This document shows positions 1 to 14,093 of a stretch of DNA of 64,000 bases, in pieces. Source of the stretch: Trichopria drosophilae (Eukaryota; Arthropoda; Insecta; Hymenoptera; Diapriidae). Location: NCBI GenBank assembly GCA_030407085.1, contig CM059586.1, forward strand, positions 33,405,501-33,469,500. Reading direction: 5' to 3'. Position numbers and translations under genes: made by a program. A model generated the notes under the pieces. The model had not been told where the DNA came from, searched no databases, and saw only the letters and a program-made list of their open reading frames with translations. The stretch's first letter is position 1. Each line of letters opens with the position of its first letter.

Positions 1-911
1 AACAGCGGGGTTACTTTTATATTTAAAATTTCTTGGAATTAATGTATTACTAACCAGCCTATATTCATACTAAGATTCTCGGAACACTATTTGGGCAGCT
101 TTGCCCCTACCGTTCTTTTACGAATATAAAAGGTACATAACTTTATAATACATTATCATTTCATGTCAATTTAGCACTTAAAATTAATATGTAAATTAAT
201 AATAAGTTTAAAGTTAGTACCTACAAGTACACTTCTGATACGACTATATTCATGTTTGGAGAATAGTTCTAGGCTACTTAGCCACTCGCGTACTGATTTT
301 TTTCTTATATGATGCAAAGAACTGAAAATAATAGTATTAATGGAGGAAATTAGATCATCTAATGGAAACGTTCATGCTTTAGTAGAGTTGTCAAGAAACC
401 TGGTCCTCTTTTGAGGAGTTATTTTTGTCATCGTTCAACGGTCAGATGATCCTTTTGCACAGTTTTCACATTATTCCTAACTACAAGATTGCATTGATTA
501 TTTTTCTAGGGGTTTCACCATTATTCACGTTTCATTCATAAATAAATGGTGTTCTTGTAAAGGAGTATATAATAAGAAAAATTAATAAAAAGGTCGGCGT
601 TGTCCTACAATTGAATTTGTTGAAATTTTTTCTCGACGTTTCGAACAACTCGTGTTCATTTTCAAGAGGTTATTAGTTTCATTCACTTTTGCAGAGTTAT
701 AAACAGTAAACTTCTCAAAAACGAATCCTTGAAGAAATAGTTAGTCATGCAACACAAGTGAACGTCTGATAAGTTTGTGAACCACACACCATCTCGCCTT
801 ACAGAGGACTTGGGAATATGTCTCGACTTCTGAAGGATAATACGTGTTTTAAAGGTTTTTCAATGCATTTTAGTTATGTGTCCGAGGTATATTGACCCAA
901 TCGGTTTCTCG

Positions 912-922
912 CCCCCCCCCCC
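912..922 (+). repeat. poly(C) tract of 11
   Basis: Eleven C residues at the centre of a GC-rich block (about 890-1090) that also contains GGCCCCC and CGTGACGTCAC. No gene is evident in it. Confidence 0.85.
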
Positions 923-3900
923 TTTCGGTATATTTACCAAAAAGAAGAGGAGCGCCGCTTCTCCCACTCCCCTCGGTCGCGTTACGTTCGTGACGTCACA
1001 GCAGGCCCCCAAGCCGCAATTTGGACTGAAAACGAGCGGCGACAGGTAAATACACTGCGACTCTACCTGTATAGGTACAATGCCGACCACCTATTTTGTC
1101 AACTTACTGACAAAGTTGATTTATAGAATCCAACTCGCATGAGTTTATTATAGAGTTGGCTTAAATATCAATTTTATTATTTATCCCGAGGCTTTCCACT
1201 TAGAAGTAGATATGAATGGGATATCGGAATCGATCGTTTATTTACAATGCATATATTTACTTATTTTTGGTAAGTAGTTGAAATTACTCAGAAATAAATA
1301 TTCTGTTGTTGATAGAGAGGAATAATCAATGGATGCCTGCAAATTCTGAAATTATTTCTCATTTATTGGTCAACGTTGCGTGATCTTTTATACGTCCGAC
1401 AGGCAATATAATTATGGGATCTATGGGATCAATATTTTGTTGCCATAAGACAAAAAAAAAAGTTTTTGGGAAATAACTTGAATCAGAGATAGTTGATGAC
1501 ATTTTTTACAGCAGAAAACGAAGTCGTTATTCAATTTCACCAATCACGTTAGATTCTTCACATAACGTAATCACAAATTGCCCAATTGGATATTTTTTAA
1601 TATTTCGGATAAGATATATTTAAAAAGCCTGACGAAATGAATCTAATTAGATAATGGATTTGTTTTCAGCTGCCCAAAATCGATAAGATTCATTAATACC
1701 TCTGTTTCAATTTTTGTTTGTCCTGTGTAAAACGCCAATATGTTTTTCTGTCCTGATTTTTCCCTGTCTAAAATTAATTAGAAATTCTCCTAGTACCCGT
1801 AACTACGTTTGTAACTACATTAAATCATGTCTCTGCAGCCCATTTTAGTATTTTTATTCCATTTGATTTGGAAAATGACTGTCTGTAGATTAAATTCAGA
1901 AATTCTCTGAATTTGTTGAACCAGTGTAACGATATCCCAATGGTCGAAATAACTATTCTTATTAACCAAACCTAGTAATTGAAATATTCCGGAAATCAAG
2001 GTTTATATTAAATATAATACCTTTATCATTGATATTAAGTTTTTAAAATAAATTATTATCAATTGATAGGATTTTCCCCCCTTTATTAAGCACTTCAAAA
2101 CTCATTAGAGATTTATATCAGCTACAATAAATATTCTTTTGTAGGATGTGAATTTCGAAAATGTGGATTATATTTCATAACCATTTGTACATCGATATAT
2201 TAACAAGAGTTTTGCTATATATTCAACAAAACGAAAATTGTTTATGAAACTCCTGTAAATGAAACAAATTGTTTGTAATTTCTTTTTTTAGACATGTGCC
2301 TGAAAAAGTAACATTATGTTTTTATAAAATAATATTCAGATATTTAAACAGTACTACAGAGTGGGTATAATGGTCAGAAAACATTTTCTTATAAAACGGA
2401 CCAAAAATGTATATGCTCTCGCTTAAAAAATTAACCATTCAAAATTAACCTGCAATTTGATAATATTTTTAAAATTGTAGGTTTTACAGCGTAAAAAGTC
2501 AGAAAGGTACATTCTTTCTCCCTCAAATTTCTTTACTAAAAAATGCCCGTACCTGCAGAATGGGTTTAGCAGCTTTTTAACAGGCCAGAAAGCATTCTCC
2601 CCTCAAGTTAAAAATTAACGTTCGGACTTTTTACCGATATCCTTATAAGGACGAGAATATTATGCATGATTTTCGAATACCAACAGAGACTTATAGATGG
2701 ATAACAGAAATACAACAACCTTTACAGAAATTAATTTATATTTGACTACTGCCTACTACTTCGTAAGAGCATAACTAATAAATATTAAGTATACGGATAT
2801 CAAATTTCTCTCAGATGCAGACTTGAAAATCGTTTTTTCTGGTTCGCCTCTTAAAGGTTAAGTTAACAAGAAATTACTTTTAAGCAGATTTTTAGCTAGT
2901 AGCGACCACTTAATTACAAAAAAATATTTCTTATAACCAAGAACAATTTGAATAAACAATAATCGAAAACACGATGAAATTTTCACGCTATTGCTTTGTT
3001 TTTGTTTACACATTGAGTTGCATTCAATTGTCACTTTATGTGTATAAAACCAATTTTACTCGAAATTCTTGAAAATCAATCGGGCTGGTAAATGACCGTG
3101 AAAAATGGCTTTTATTTCCGAGTACAGTATGGAGTATGGGCCATTTTGTATTGTAATCTCGGAATGACAATTTCCCGGCACTTAGTCCCTACTGGAGTGT
3201 GGAGAACTGAAACAATGCGCTCGTCCACCACCGAAAACCAGGAGGGCTCTTTTCTATTAGAACAAAAGCGTTATCGCCGAGTCGAATAACACATCGCGCA
3301 TAAAGAAAATCGTTGCACAGCATGTACCTCTTTTTTATTTGCCTGCTTCCAGTGTAATCGTTGTTATTTTTGCTTCCTTTTATTCCAAACTGCTGAAAGT
3401 GGAAGTGTCGACAATTACGCATAACCGAATATCAATTACAAACAACATATATTTTATTTTACAAAATTCTTGTACCAGGTAACGAGAAATGATGTAGAAA
3501 TTTCATACATCCTGGAATTATATGTACGTAAAAGGAAATGTCGAATGTTTTTCAATTTTTAGAGACCAGAATGCTGTGCGTCATATTATTCATGCTTATA
3601 AGGAGAAAATCTAAGCCAAGGTTCCGAACTAATTTATTCAATAATTCCAAGGAAGTCGAAGCTTGAATACCGTGGCTATATAGACTTTAAACGCATGCAT
3701 TTATTCTCAATTGATCCATAAAACGTTACCAATAACTGTCCTAAATAAATGTCAGTCATAAATAACAAATCCAACGTAAGGCTAAACTGTAGTAGAAAAG
3801 AACCCTACTTAACTGGAGATCGATCTAGGGCGATCTACGGGCGAGTAGTCGCGAATTAAGGGATCATATTTGCGAGGCTTGAGGGACAAGAAGGAAGAAT

Positions 3901-4239
3901 GTGCAGGAACTAGTCGCGGGTTCAATCTGTTTTCGGCGAAAGATCGTCGGCGCGAGGTATTTTCGCAGCCCTGGGGGCTGTCGGTTCCAAGGCAAAAGAA
4001 GGCACTAATTCCCCCCAATACAAATTCATGAAGAAACTAGCGCTATTAGAGGGATGAGTAATCAAGATGGCTGGTTGGCCGAAAGGCAGACACAAAAGGC
4101 AATGAACGATACGAAGCGGCCAACGAACGTGGACGCTCGTAAATCAGACCATCAGACGCCGAAATTCTCAGCCACTCGTGGTCTTAAACGGGAAAAGTGG
4201 TAGAGTTCAAGAAGATGCGCAAGGTGTAATTACCACCTA

Positions 4240-4790
4240 CCTGAGCGAACCCGCGATTACACCGAGGAAAGTGTGTGCCCAAAACTATACTTCCTATTAA
4301 ATCGAAAGTGAGAACCGCAAAAAGGTTAATCGCGAAATCGCATAATTTAGAAATATCAACTCTAATTTCCTCTCGTCATTGTATGTCATATAAATTGGAT
4401 GGAAATTAGGTACCCGATGACGATTATTGCCCGACGTGGTCAGAGTTACTGTCGCGGCCTGCTGGCAGGAAATTAATATAATTTTTGTTTCGTCGGGAAA
4501 TGGGAACGTATCATGTCAGCCCGGCGCAGCTTATTGACGTGGACTCCTGGTCGTCATATGTCTTTGTCGCTTGTGTCATTTTCTTTTTTCCCCATGGAAA
4601 GACCAAACATGAGAAGGAGCGCGATTAGTTTGTCGCCCGAAGGGTTTCGCGATTACACCATGCGGTCGCGTCGCCTCACTTGAAACCGGATTGATTTCCA
4701 TTAAAAGGACGATTCCTATGAGATTCTTCGGCATGATGCAGCTGTAGGCAGGCAGCCAGGTAACAGGTATGATGCTCCGCGCGATGCGGC
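4240..4790. promoter_or_regulatory. candidate conserved noncoding block
   Basis: About 550 bp that is not AT-rich, has no open frame of note and shows motifs such as AGGAAATTAATATAATTTTT, TTATTGACGTGG and GTCATATG. It may be regulatory; there is no direct evidence. Confidence 0.2.
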
Positions 4791-5989
4791 GCGATGTTAC
4801 GACGAGACGGACGCATCGTACATAAGGCGATTCATCTCGTCCGATCGGACACTTTGATTACTGGTTTCGCCATTATGCGAGAATTACGGCTTTCGTCCGT
4901 TCTTCTTCGTTCGTCTCTTACTTTCCCTTCTTACTCTCGAATTCCGTTCGTCTTCTCCGCTCATCTTTTCTTCTTTCCATTATTACAACGCACGTTTATT
5001 CCGATTCATTACCGGGGACCCAACCTATTCTGTCGATCTTCCCTCTTCAATGATACCAATCATCCAATACGATTCTGTTCAACTCCATGTAGCCTTCGAG
5101 TAAGTCATGGTACATTTATGAAAGAATTGAGACCAAACGCGGTAAGTCGAGGAGTAATGAACATTGTATGAACAAAAGATTGCGATTTGTATGGCACACC
5201 GGTCATTCTAAGCTTTTTAAGTATGGATAAGCAAGTGATGAGAGAGAATGATGATTCTAAATATAGTGATCAACCGAAACTGCCTGTCCTAGAGGCATGT
5301 GGAGAGATTATAAACTTGGAAATCAATCTAGTTTCAACCGATCATCGAATAGATATACTTATTTTCAAAAGTATTCACTTGAAAAGTGAAAACCCTTTTC
5401 TGATACGGAGTGTGCATCCATGGTCTAGGAGAAGTTCAGTTTAGTAAGACACGTGATGGATTTTTCGATGATCATGGAAATGTTGTTTTAGATCGGGCTA
5501 GTTAAGTTTTATTTTATTGGTCCTTCATTTAATGAATTGTCCTCATCCATTCGTCTTCCATAGATGTGGCCTAAAAGTTGTGGACTTGAATATTATATTG
5601 CCTGTCATGAAGATAGCTAAGTTAATTGTTAGTTCATCAGTTATTGTTTTGTATTCATCATATCATCATATTGTGGTCACCTTTCGAAAAATGAGAAAAC
5701 CATATACATGAAATTAAATAAAAATTTATTTATTAATAGAGCCTTTACCGCAACACAATAAGACATAGGCTTTTCCCGCCATTCTTAAAAATCTCCTGAA
5801 GGAGCCAGACGGCGGAGACTCCGACGCTTTTATTATTGTCCACCGTTATAGTGGATGTTTCAACTGGAGGATTTCATTTGGTGCATTTTGATGGAAGTTT
5901 CCTTAGATATTTAATATGTTTAATTATTTACATCAACAATGATATTTCACGTTTTGTTAAAAAAATAGGATTAACCATAAGTAAATCAA

Positions 5990-6270
5990 TTTAGAAGCCA
6001 TAATCGAGTTTGTATGAAGCTGAAGCTTGCTCCCTATTTATTTATTTATTTATTTTATTACTCGTTAATCAATTTCAGCATGGTTAAGGTCGCTTCGGAT
6101 TCATGTTCTGCATTTATTTCGGCATATCTATGAATATTCTGGACCTCGAACTGATATCCGTAAGCATATTATTAAGACTATCGAACGGAAGTAGAGACTG
6201 GAATAGAGGGCTAGTTTCAGCTTCATGAGTTTGTCACTCATTTTGAAAAATCATGATAAACATTTTGGCT
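5990..6270. repeat. inverted repeat around a TTTA microsatellite
   Basis: 6005-6040 (CGAGTTTGTATGAAGCTGAA..) is the imperfect reverse complement of 6200-6235. The left arm runs into a (TTTA)n tract at 6035-6057. It is possibly a decayed foldback MITE; no duplication of the target was identified. Confidence 0.5.
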
Positions 6271-6963
6271 ATGAATAATAATCACCAGGTATAAATAATA
6301 AATTGAATGTACTTATTGTATTCCCGTGCAGTGCAATCTCGTCCTCGACTTAAATTTGCGGCACTGTAAAAAACGTTTAAAATCGACAGTTCTGAGGTAA
6401 AAAATGTCGTCATAGCAATGGCGGATTCAAACTAGCGTCTTAATTCCTTCACGTCTGAAATCCTAAATTGTTTAAGCAGACAATTTGAAACAATGTCGAT
6501 ATATTTATTAGTGTTGTAGATTGCTGAATATAACTCTAACCTGTTAAGAAAAATAAAAATTGCAGATCCAATAAATTTCACAAAAATTTAATAAGTTCTG
6601 TAAGGTTAACAAGGATCTCCAGTCATTAGTCTTTTTGACGTTAAATATATGTATTGAGTGTCAGTTTTTTAAAAATGAAATTATGGATCTAACATCATGA
6701 ATAAGAGTTAATTAGTTTGTTAAAATTTTTAAAAATCTCCGAGTTAAGTTCAAAAAGTACTAATTACCTGTTATTGGTTATCATGAAAATTTTAATTTAT
6801 TTAAAATAAAGTGAAAGGATACACAATCCATGGGGTTTGTTATCTGCATTAAATTGTTATTTGACATTTTGAATTAATGATACGAGATTTGTGGACAAAG
6901 ACTCCACAAAACCCATAGTACTGTAGGGTGGTATTTAAGGGAATTTTAAGAGAGTTTTAAAAT

Positions 6964-7045
6964 TATTATCCACCATATTGAGTGCACCATTTTGAATGTT
7001 TAAAAACTGTCATTAAATTCGTATTCTATGTCTTGTACAAATATG
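6964..7045 (+). repeat. copy of dispersed CCGCCATTTTGAA repeat family
   Basis: CCACCATATTGAGTGCACC, ATTTTGAATGTTTAAAAACT and AATTCGTATTC follow the same order as the inverted copy at 58262-58330. Confidence 0.55.
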
Positions 7046-8879
7046 TTAACAGTGTTTTCATGAATTAGTGGATCAACATGCTATTTCCATAAAGACATTT
7101 TTTACATCAAATCTGGATTTAGAAACCTCGAAAACTTTCAGATTATGTTCAATAAAAAAAAATGTATCGAAGCATACACTTTAATTAATCAATTGACACC
7201 TAACATAATGAGGGTAGTTTCTATTTTTTTAAGGATATTAAAAAAACCGAATATTTTTCATCCTCCCTTGAAGTGTGCTAAGGTTTATCTTAATTGACGT
7301 CTGACACTTGGGTAGTTTACATATAACATAATTAGTCAGTCTGCTAATTGTTGTCGATCGGTTGTATTCTTATGCACAAAAGTTTAGAAATGAATAAACA
7401 ATCATACTAAATTTCTCTACTTGCTGGGGTTGTTTTTTAATGTTTCCACATCATTGAACTGGTAGAACGACGTAGTTGTGAGAATCAGGAGTATAGTCGA
7501 TATAACTATAGTATTAGTCTGATGGTTATACTTTTCAGGGTTAGGAGAAAAACCGGCGATACTTCTGATCTTCACAATTATGCAGTATTATAAAGTATCT
7601 CACCACCCAAAAAACTAGTTTAGGATTTCGATGAACTTGGATGGGAGTTGAAACAGTGGAGATAGAGGTTTTGATCATATTTAATAAATGATTTATCAGA
7701 TGAACTACTATAGTCAAGGCAATGTGTGAAGAAAATCGATCATAAGGATGAAAGTCCAGATTCTTGCGCACTTCTAGAATGCAGCATTCATTAATCAACC
7801 CTTTTGAACCCAATTTTTTAAAAAATTGCATAAATAATCATTTTTTCCAATTTTTTGGACATGAAACGATAGAGCATACTTGAAAATAGAAGTAAAAGTA
7901 TCTTTCAAAGATTGCCAAAAATTCATTTTACGAGAGAAATTGAGCTGAAGTTGACTTATCTGCTTTCCACATTTCGGGATGAAGAGGTGTAATTGGTAGT
8001 CCGAGGAATTGATGGGTCTGTCGCTGTTTGTATGATGATGTATAAAAATATCAAGGTCATAGTAAATTGATAACAATATTCTGGCGGGTGCATTCTTTAA
8101 ATAGCTCAGTTTGTAGCGTAGGGTAACTGTCAAAAAGAATTCAAAGAATTCACCATGTCATCCATGATGGTGATGTAGTAATCAAATTATATTTCAATGT
8201 AAAAATATTTAAATGATTATTTGTTTGCTTCTGTGTCTCGTATACCTTTATGTACTCAGAATATTGGCAGACTGTCAGCAATCACCACTCTTTCAAATGA
8301 AGTATTTCATTTCCTATCAGCAATAGAATTCTTATTTAATTGTGCTAGTATGTTATGGACACGAATGTTAAATGCATAAAATCTCTTCATACAAAAATAA
8401 TAAATACTGCAATGAATTGTAAGCATGTAAAGTTACGGTTATTTGATTAACTTCACACATTGGCATTTTTATTTCATTGTTCAAAAATTAACCCACGTAG
8501 GCAAATTGACACAGCCGTCTTTCTTATTCACCATATTTGTGTGAATTTGTCAATGAGTTAGGGGACTTGTACGTGCTTAATTCTACTCATTACTTGTCGT
8601 GACACCTTGTCGAGAAACGCAGACGAGGAAATAAGACCGGGAAAAATTCAGCTTGTCCCCCAGGGACAACCGCGGTCGTGTCGCTTGTGGATGTCGCTAC
8701 AGCCAACACTCCACCGTTTCGAAAGTCTTCCGGACGAAGAAGCTGTAATAGGGAGAAAAGATTCGCTAATCAACCAAAAAAATGTTTCAATTAACTTCCG
8801 AAACTTCATCGACGTAGTTCCTGCTCGAGAATTAATCCATTTTTGCTATTATGCACCTATATCTCGCTAACAATCGACT

Positions 8880-9220
8880 TACATATTGATAAATTGCGCT
8901 CGATTAAACAAATAAGGTACTTGCAAATCTTGGTTTCGATCTGAAGCTCATTTGAATATTTCTGCCAGATTCGTTTGAAAAATATGGAGACGCCGTTTGC
9001 ATAAGCAAAGTACATAAATAAGTGCGCACGTGGAATTCGTTACGGGACAGGGGAAGTACACGGCTCATAAAGCTTTTCATTACAATTCTAATTAAAATGA
9101 ATATCGTCGAGATTGCGCCGTCGAAATTAGAAGCTCGGAGCTGGTTAATTAGCGAGATTACATCGATTACACCCGTTTCTTTCAGAAACAAGAAATAGCC
9201 CAAAGATGGTATTTTCATTT
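8880..9220. promoter_or_regulatory. candidate conserved noncoding element
   Basis: A block of about 340 bp of higher complexity than its flanks, dense in homeodomain-type cores (AATTAGAAG, TTAATTAGC, TCTAATTAAAATGAA) and with ATCGATTACACC. It lies 5 kb downstream of the dac 3' end. Developmental genes such as dac usually have many distant enhancers. The call rests on composition and motif density only. Confidence 0.25.
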
Positions 9221-12200
9221 CTCTAACAACATATCTTCTTTAAAAGGTTTCCTTTTGCATTTTTTTTTAGAACTTCAATTTCATTTTCTTTTAATTTTAC
9301 CAGCGATGTATGTAGTCTCTCACGTAATCTAGATTGTAGTATTAAATCTTTAATATATGCTGATGAACTTGTTGGAATATTCAAATGTTTTGCAATCTCA
9401 TGGCCGATTACCAATTTAATTTTGAAATTCATCGTAAAAGTGTTAATGTTTATTTTATAATTATCAAGTTCTTATTTGATTATAATAATTGATTTGTCTA
9501 GTGAAGCCCATTTTACGGCACGGAGATTTCAGTAAGTGTTGACAATGTCTAGTATGTATTTGTGACTTGTTTATTTCTATGTGGAAATGAGCTAATTGCC
9601 CATATTGTCGGCTGAGCGCAATGAAAACGGATATATCTCGTTGTTGTACCAAAATGAGTTCTATTACGAATGGAGAAGGAAATCTCACAAGGAAACTTTG
9701 TTTACCAATAATTAATTTCGTAAATCTATCAAAAAAATGGTACTATGTCGACATTAACTTTGAAAAAGATCTTGTGAAAATAAAAATACCAACGAAATGG
9801 ATATTGATAACTTGAATTGGTGTCCACAAATTTTTCTCGCGATATGGAGTTTGGGTACCACAACGAAATAAACCCGTCTTTAATATTACACCTTGGTGCA
9901 ATGAGATGTAACCTTGTTGCACCCTGCCGACGATGACCAGAATGGTATAAATTGGGACAATTGAAAGCCTTAAAAAAGGGCCCTACATAAACCATTGTAG
10001 AGCTTAAGCAGAAGGAATTCCTTATTTATTGTCTCTTGAATATTCCGTTTGTGACTATACATTATCTAACGACTTTAAAGACAGCCGTACTACCAAGATA
10101 TAAAGTTGCTCCTCATCGTATTGTTAGAAAATTGGTTAGTCTGCTTCTTAAGTTCCCATAATTTGAAGAAGAATGTTTTATTTTAAGTCTTTAATTTGCA
10201 CAAGCTTTTTTATGTAAAACATGCAACCCCTGTATAAATTACTATTAGTCTTCACAGAGTTTTCGGGGATTTCAAGGATTTATGGTTTTAAGGATTTGAA
10301 GAATAGGAGGACGAGGAGATTTCTAGCCTTAGCATTCTAAAAGGTGAAAGCATAAGATGAAGATTTTTATCATGAGGTCTCGTAAATTAAAACTCGATAT
10401 CATTTATGCTTACTGCCGGCGATATTTCATTGGAAAACGAGGCTTGCCGGAAAACGATGATTACCTAGTAAAATGCTGTCTGAATGTCGAACGGGGCTGA
10501 GAAATCCGGCTACTCTTAAAAATGTAAAGATCAGGGTGTGATATAGCGAGAATTATGAAGGGGTGAGTAGGTGAGGGATTTGAGACAAGGTGGGGCATCA
10601 GAGGAGAAGGTGACGCCGAACCGGAGGAAAAGAGGAGGCGATGCAAGATGAGCGAGGGCGAGTGAGGGCGAGACATCGGGGTGGTGAACAAGAAGCAAAC
10701 GGGGCGGTAACGGGGTTGAGGCCGTGGTTAAGGGTTGGATGGGGGCTGGTGCAGGGGAGAGGGGCTGGAAGAAAAGTTCAAATGCGTGTCAGTGTAGCGA
10801 CTCCGATGAAGACGTGGCTAGGTAGGGGCAAGTTGGGCGAACCCGTGGAAGGGCGAGAGGAGAGATACATCCGGCACAGGGGCTACGAAGTCAAACCCCT
10901 CATTTGCATACAAATGTTCATTTTTTTTCTTACGCACAAATATGCTGACAGTGCACGACAGCCCAGAGTCGTCGAGTCGTGTTTTACATTTTTACAGCAG
11001 CGCACCGAAAGAACGTTAGTCGTCTGTTGGGGTGAGAGGAAAATAGAGGGCTGTATATTAATGACAAGAGAGTTACGACTTTTCTTACGCGGTATTCAAC
11101 GCGCTTTTCACGTTCGTGTCTGAGATTATTTACGCATATGCATCAAATATCGGTTATTTGCGTACGCATACTGCAAGCTGATTTCTCTGCCAAGGGAGAT
11201 ACATTTATATGATTGGCTATTAAAATTTTACAAATTCAGAATGTTATTACTTGTCAATTTGTCGTGAGCAGAATGAAATTCGACGTATCACTTTTGGCGT
11301 TTTTCTATTGTTTAAAAAAAAAAATCAGTGATTTCTTAACTATTATCTATTGCAGACAACTTATTGGAATTAAAATTCACTCCCATTCTGATTATACCCG
11401 TAATGATGAATTCTGGAGCTCCTTTTGGCTCCCAAATGTCCGCCTTTTCCGTTATCTTATCTTCCTTATGATGTTTCATGGCTAAATCCTTAGGATGTCT
11501 TGATTGTAACAATAGAATAATATCCGCGGAAGTTTGGACAACCTGAAGAGTGCCTGGGCATCTCCTCAGGCAAGTGTTTTGTATGGGTAATTTTGAAGAG
11601 TGGTCAAGAAATTCAAAATAATTCAGGGCGGGACTTCATTACATTATTTTCATAGCTCAGTTTTGACCACGTAATTTGTACTATCCATCTTCGGCTATAG
11701 AAACTTGTGTCATTTATTTTGAGACAAGTTTCGAAAGAAGGAACTACTCAGCATGATATCGCCGCAAGCACCTTGTACTCCCAACTCTCTGCTAATCTAT
11801 TTCCTTCACTCCTTTAGTCCATTTACTCCCACTCGATCATTTGTCCCACCACAAACGGTTCATTTTGCGTGGTTAAAGAGACGGAGAGAATGGGTGGGAA
11901 AAGCGCAGCAGAATCTGCAGTGTGGTGGGAGGCATACAGGGCCCGACGCGCCGCGGTGCGGTTTAGTTCATCGGCCTCAGTAAGTGACCACGAAAACCCA
12001 TTCAGTGCCAGACCCATGGTTTTTACTGTTGAATATAAATGTACATGAACGTTGATGAAACATAACTCATCTGGACATCAAAGCTGCGCGAAGGGAAGAA
12101 AATAAACACCAAAGAGATCGCGTTAGTAGGTTAAAAAATTGTGCAAAAATGTATTGTTTCAATCACTTTTAACTATCCAATAAACCTATGTTATGGTGTG

Positions 12201-13662
12201 AATACTAAGTCTTTTCGATTATGCTATACATTATTAATATAGCGCATTACCAGTATTCTAAATAATAATATAAAGTCGCAAAACTAAAAAATGAATTTTT
12301 CATAGTATGGCTAAAACTATTTTATAAATCAGAAAAGTGATTGGCTAATTTAAAAAATGTCAATATTTTCCAAATTTTCGCCTTTGATAATAACCCCTGT
12401 TGAGAGAAAATAAAAAATATTGCTAGTCAAGGGTCGATATCCGCTTAAGGAGGGAAGTGGATGTAAGTCGCGTGCCGTGCGTCGTTACGTACATACCTGT
12501 CGATTGATAAGAATTTCAGCGACTACGTTACCTGCAGGAAGTTTCATTTCAAACTGCCGGAGAATGAGCAGTCTGCACATGTACGTCCAACACCCTTCTA
12601 CACATTTTACATATATTCTCCCATCCACTTAGTTTTCTCCACCGCTTGTATTTTCTTCTCCAGTTTTCAAGCTGCCTCCTGCCGAAGTCCTAAAAAGCTC
12701 CCAAGTTGTTCTCTATTCAAAGTTTACGCTTGCCTGATCGATATCTTTTAGAAATCTTATTTATTTTTGTTATAATCAAGCAAACAAATAATGTTAATGT
12801 AGGAACTGATTTATAACAGAAATACTTTAAACTGGAAATGAAATTTAAAAAATTTAATTAAAACAGCAAACTCGAACGATTTATTTGAATATTTATGCAT
12901 AAACAACTGATAATTATAATTATAATTCAACAACAGAATTTATTTCAATAAGCTTATTCAAACTCAATAGCAAGTCACGTGTTAAAGCTTTGTTCTATTG
13001 CTTAAGCACGTAATTGTTTTTTTTTTTAATGAAGGGTAGAGGTTAATACACAGAAATGTTTACAATAACAACTAATATTTATTCGTCGGTAGTAATATAC
13101 GGAATTACATGAGTAAATTTTTGTTCCGTTGTTAGCTCGCGTATTAAATTGCGATGAAATGAATCCCGATCGCCGATAATCGATTACGGTTATACAATTT
13201 TCTACTCTGTATATTTCTCGGAGGAGCAGTTCCCTCGAGTGGAGTGTTGATTCAAAATATCAATAGTGAGACTGGTTGAACTTGCACTCCAGACGAGTGA
13301 ACCGTCGTTTGCTTGAGTGATGCGCCACTTCAAGAAATGTAGAGGGTATCGCAACCTAAAGAAGTTCGTGTTAATTACAATGCATTATTGCAATCGTAGT
13401 ATCTTTATTTCGTTCAATCCGTTTTGTTTGCCATGTCTATTTAATGCCTATTTAATGTATAGGAAAATTTGTACATTGCTGTACATGTCCAATGACAGAG
13501 AGCTTGAAGAGGCGAGACAGGGTGCAAGAGAGGAAAACTGGAAAATAGATAAGGAGGGATGCAGAAAGTAGGAAATTCGTGTAAAAAACAGAGCATGAGG
13601 AAGAGCGAAAAAATAATTACCGGCGATTTTTAGCTCTCGTAATGGTATACTGCGCGGTGCGT

Positions 13663-13760
13663 GCGATGTGTACGTATGCGTGTGGGTATGTATGGACGTA
13701 TGCATGAATTGATGTAAGTATGTATGCGCGTGTATGTATACATGTATGTACGTATGCATG
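13663..13760 (+). repeat. (TGTA/TGCG)n alternating purine-pyrimidine microsatellite
   Basis: About 100 bp dominated by TGTATG, TACGTATG and TGCGTG units. The histidine/threonine-rich minus-strand frame over it is a by-product. Such tracts can adopt Z-DNA. Confidence 0.8.
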
Positions 13761-13902
13761 AGAGTGCGAACATGGCGATGGCAAATATGGACCAGCTATC
13801 GGTGATTAAATTCTCAAGTCTACTTAATAACTTCTCTAGCCGGACTTAGCCGATAACTAGATAATATACGCCTATGATTATGTAAACTTTACAACACAAG
13901 AA

Positions 13903-13908
13903 TTTATT
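13903..13908 (-). promoter_or_regulatory. candidate polyadenylation signal AATAAA (distal)
   Basis: A second perfect minus-strand AATAAA lies 185 nt beyond the first, exactly where the composition becomes AT-rich again. Either or both could define the dac 3' end. Confidence 0.35.
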
Positions 13909-14087
13909 ACTTATACCTAAGAGACTTTGTACACGGATCTTAAAAATTATGCTTCGACTCCGCGCGCCGATCGCCGACATCGGGTTTTTCCGTTTCGTCT
14001 GGCGAAGTTCGGACTTGTCCGTATGAAAGCGCAGATATTCGGACGACTTCGGCGATCGCTCGAGTGGATAGGTTTCGCTTACATACG

Positions 14088-14093
14088 TTTATT
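14088..14093 (-). promoter_or_regulatory. candidate polyadenylation signal AATAAA (proximal)
   Basis: A perfect AATAAA on the minus strand, about 2.15 kb after the dac stop codon, near the lower edge of the unusual-composition UTR block. Cleavage would be expected some 10-30 nt further downstream (lower coordinates). Confidence 0.4.

Larger units (their letters stand above)
1..13879. other. 3' flanking region of dac, no gene recognised
   Basis: Mostly AT-rich DNA. GC-richer or more complex blocks lie at about 860-1090, 3800-4790, 8590-9230, 10480-11110, 11740-12010, 12420-12560 and 13080-13330; none contains a frame with a recognisable domain. A minus-strand frame at 9223-9432 (AYIKDLILQSRLRERLHTSL..) looks protein-like, but it is short, has no splice or promoter context and matches nothing I know. 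A run of interrupted frames at 7541-8133 (minus) could be a decayed retroelement. Confidence 0.5.

Noticed and set aside
7541..8133. Two adjacent minus-strand frames as a reverse transcriptase
   Set aside because: Interrupted frames on both strands; only weak, ambiguous resemblance to retroelement peptides, no YxDD motif that I can place in frame.
10641..11123. 160-codon plus-strand frame
   Set aside because: G-rich strand-skewed noncoding block; R/G/V-rich low-complexity translation with no domain, and the composition changes midway.
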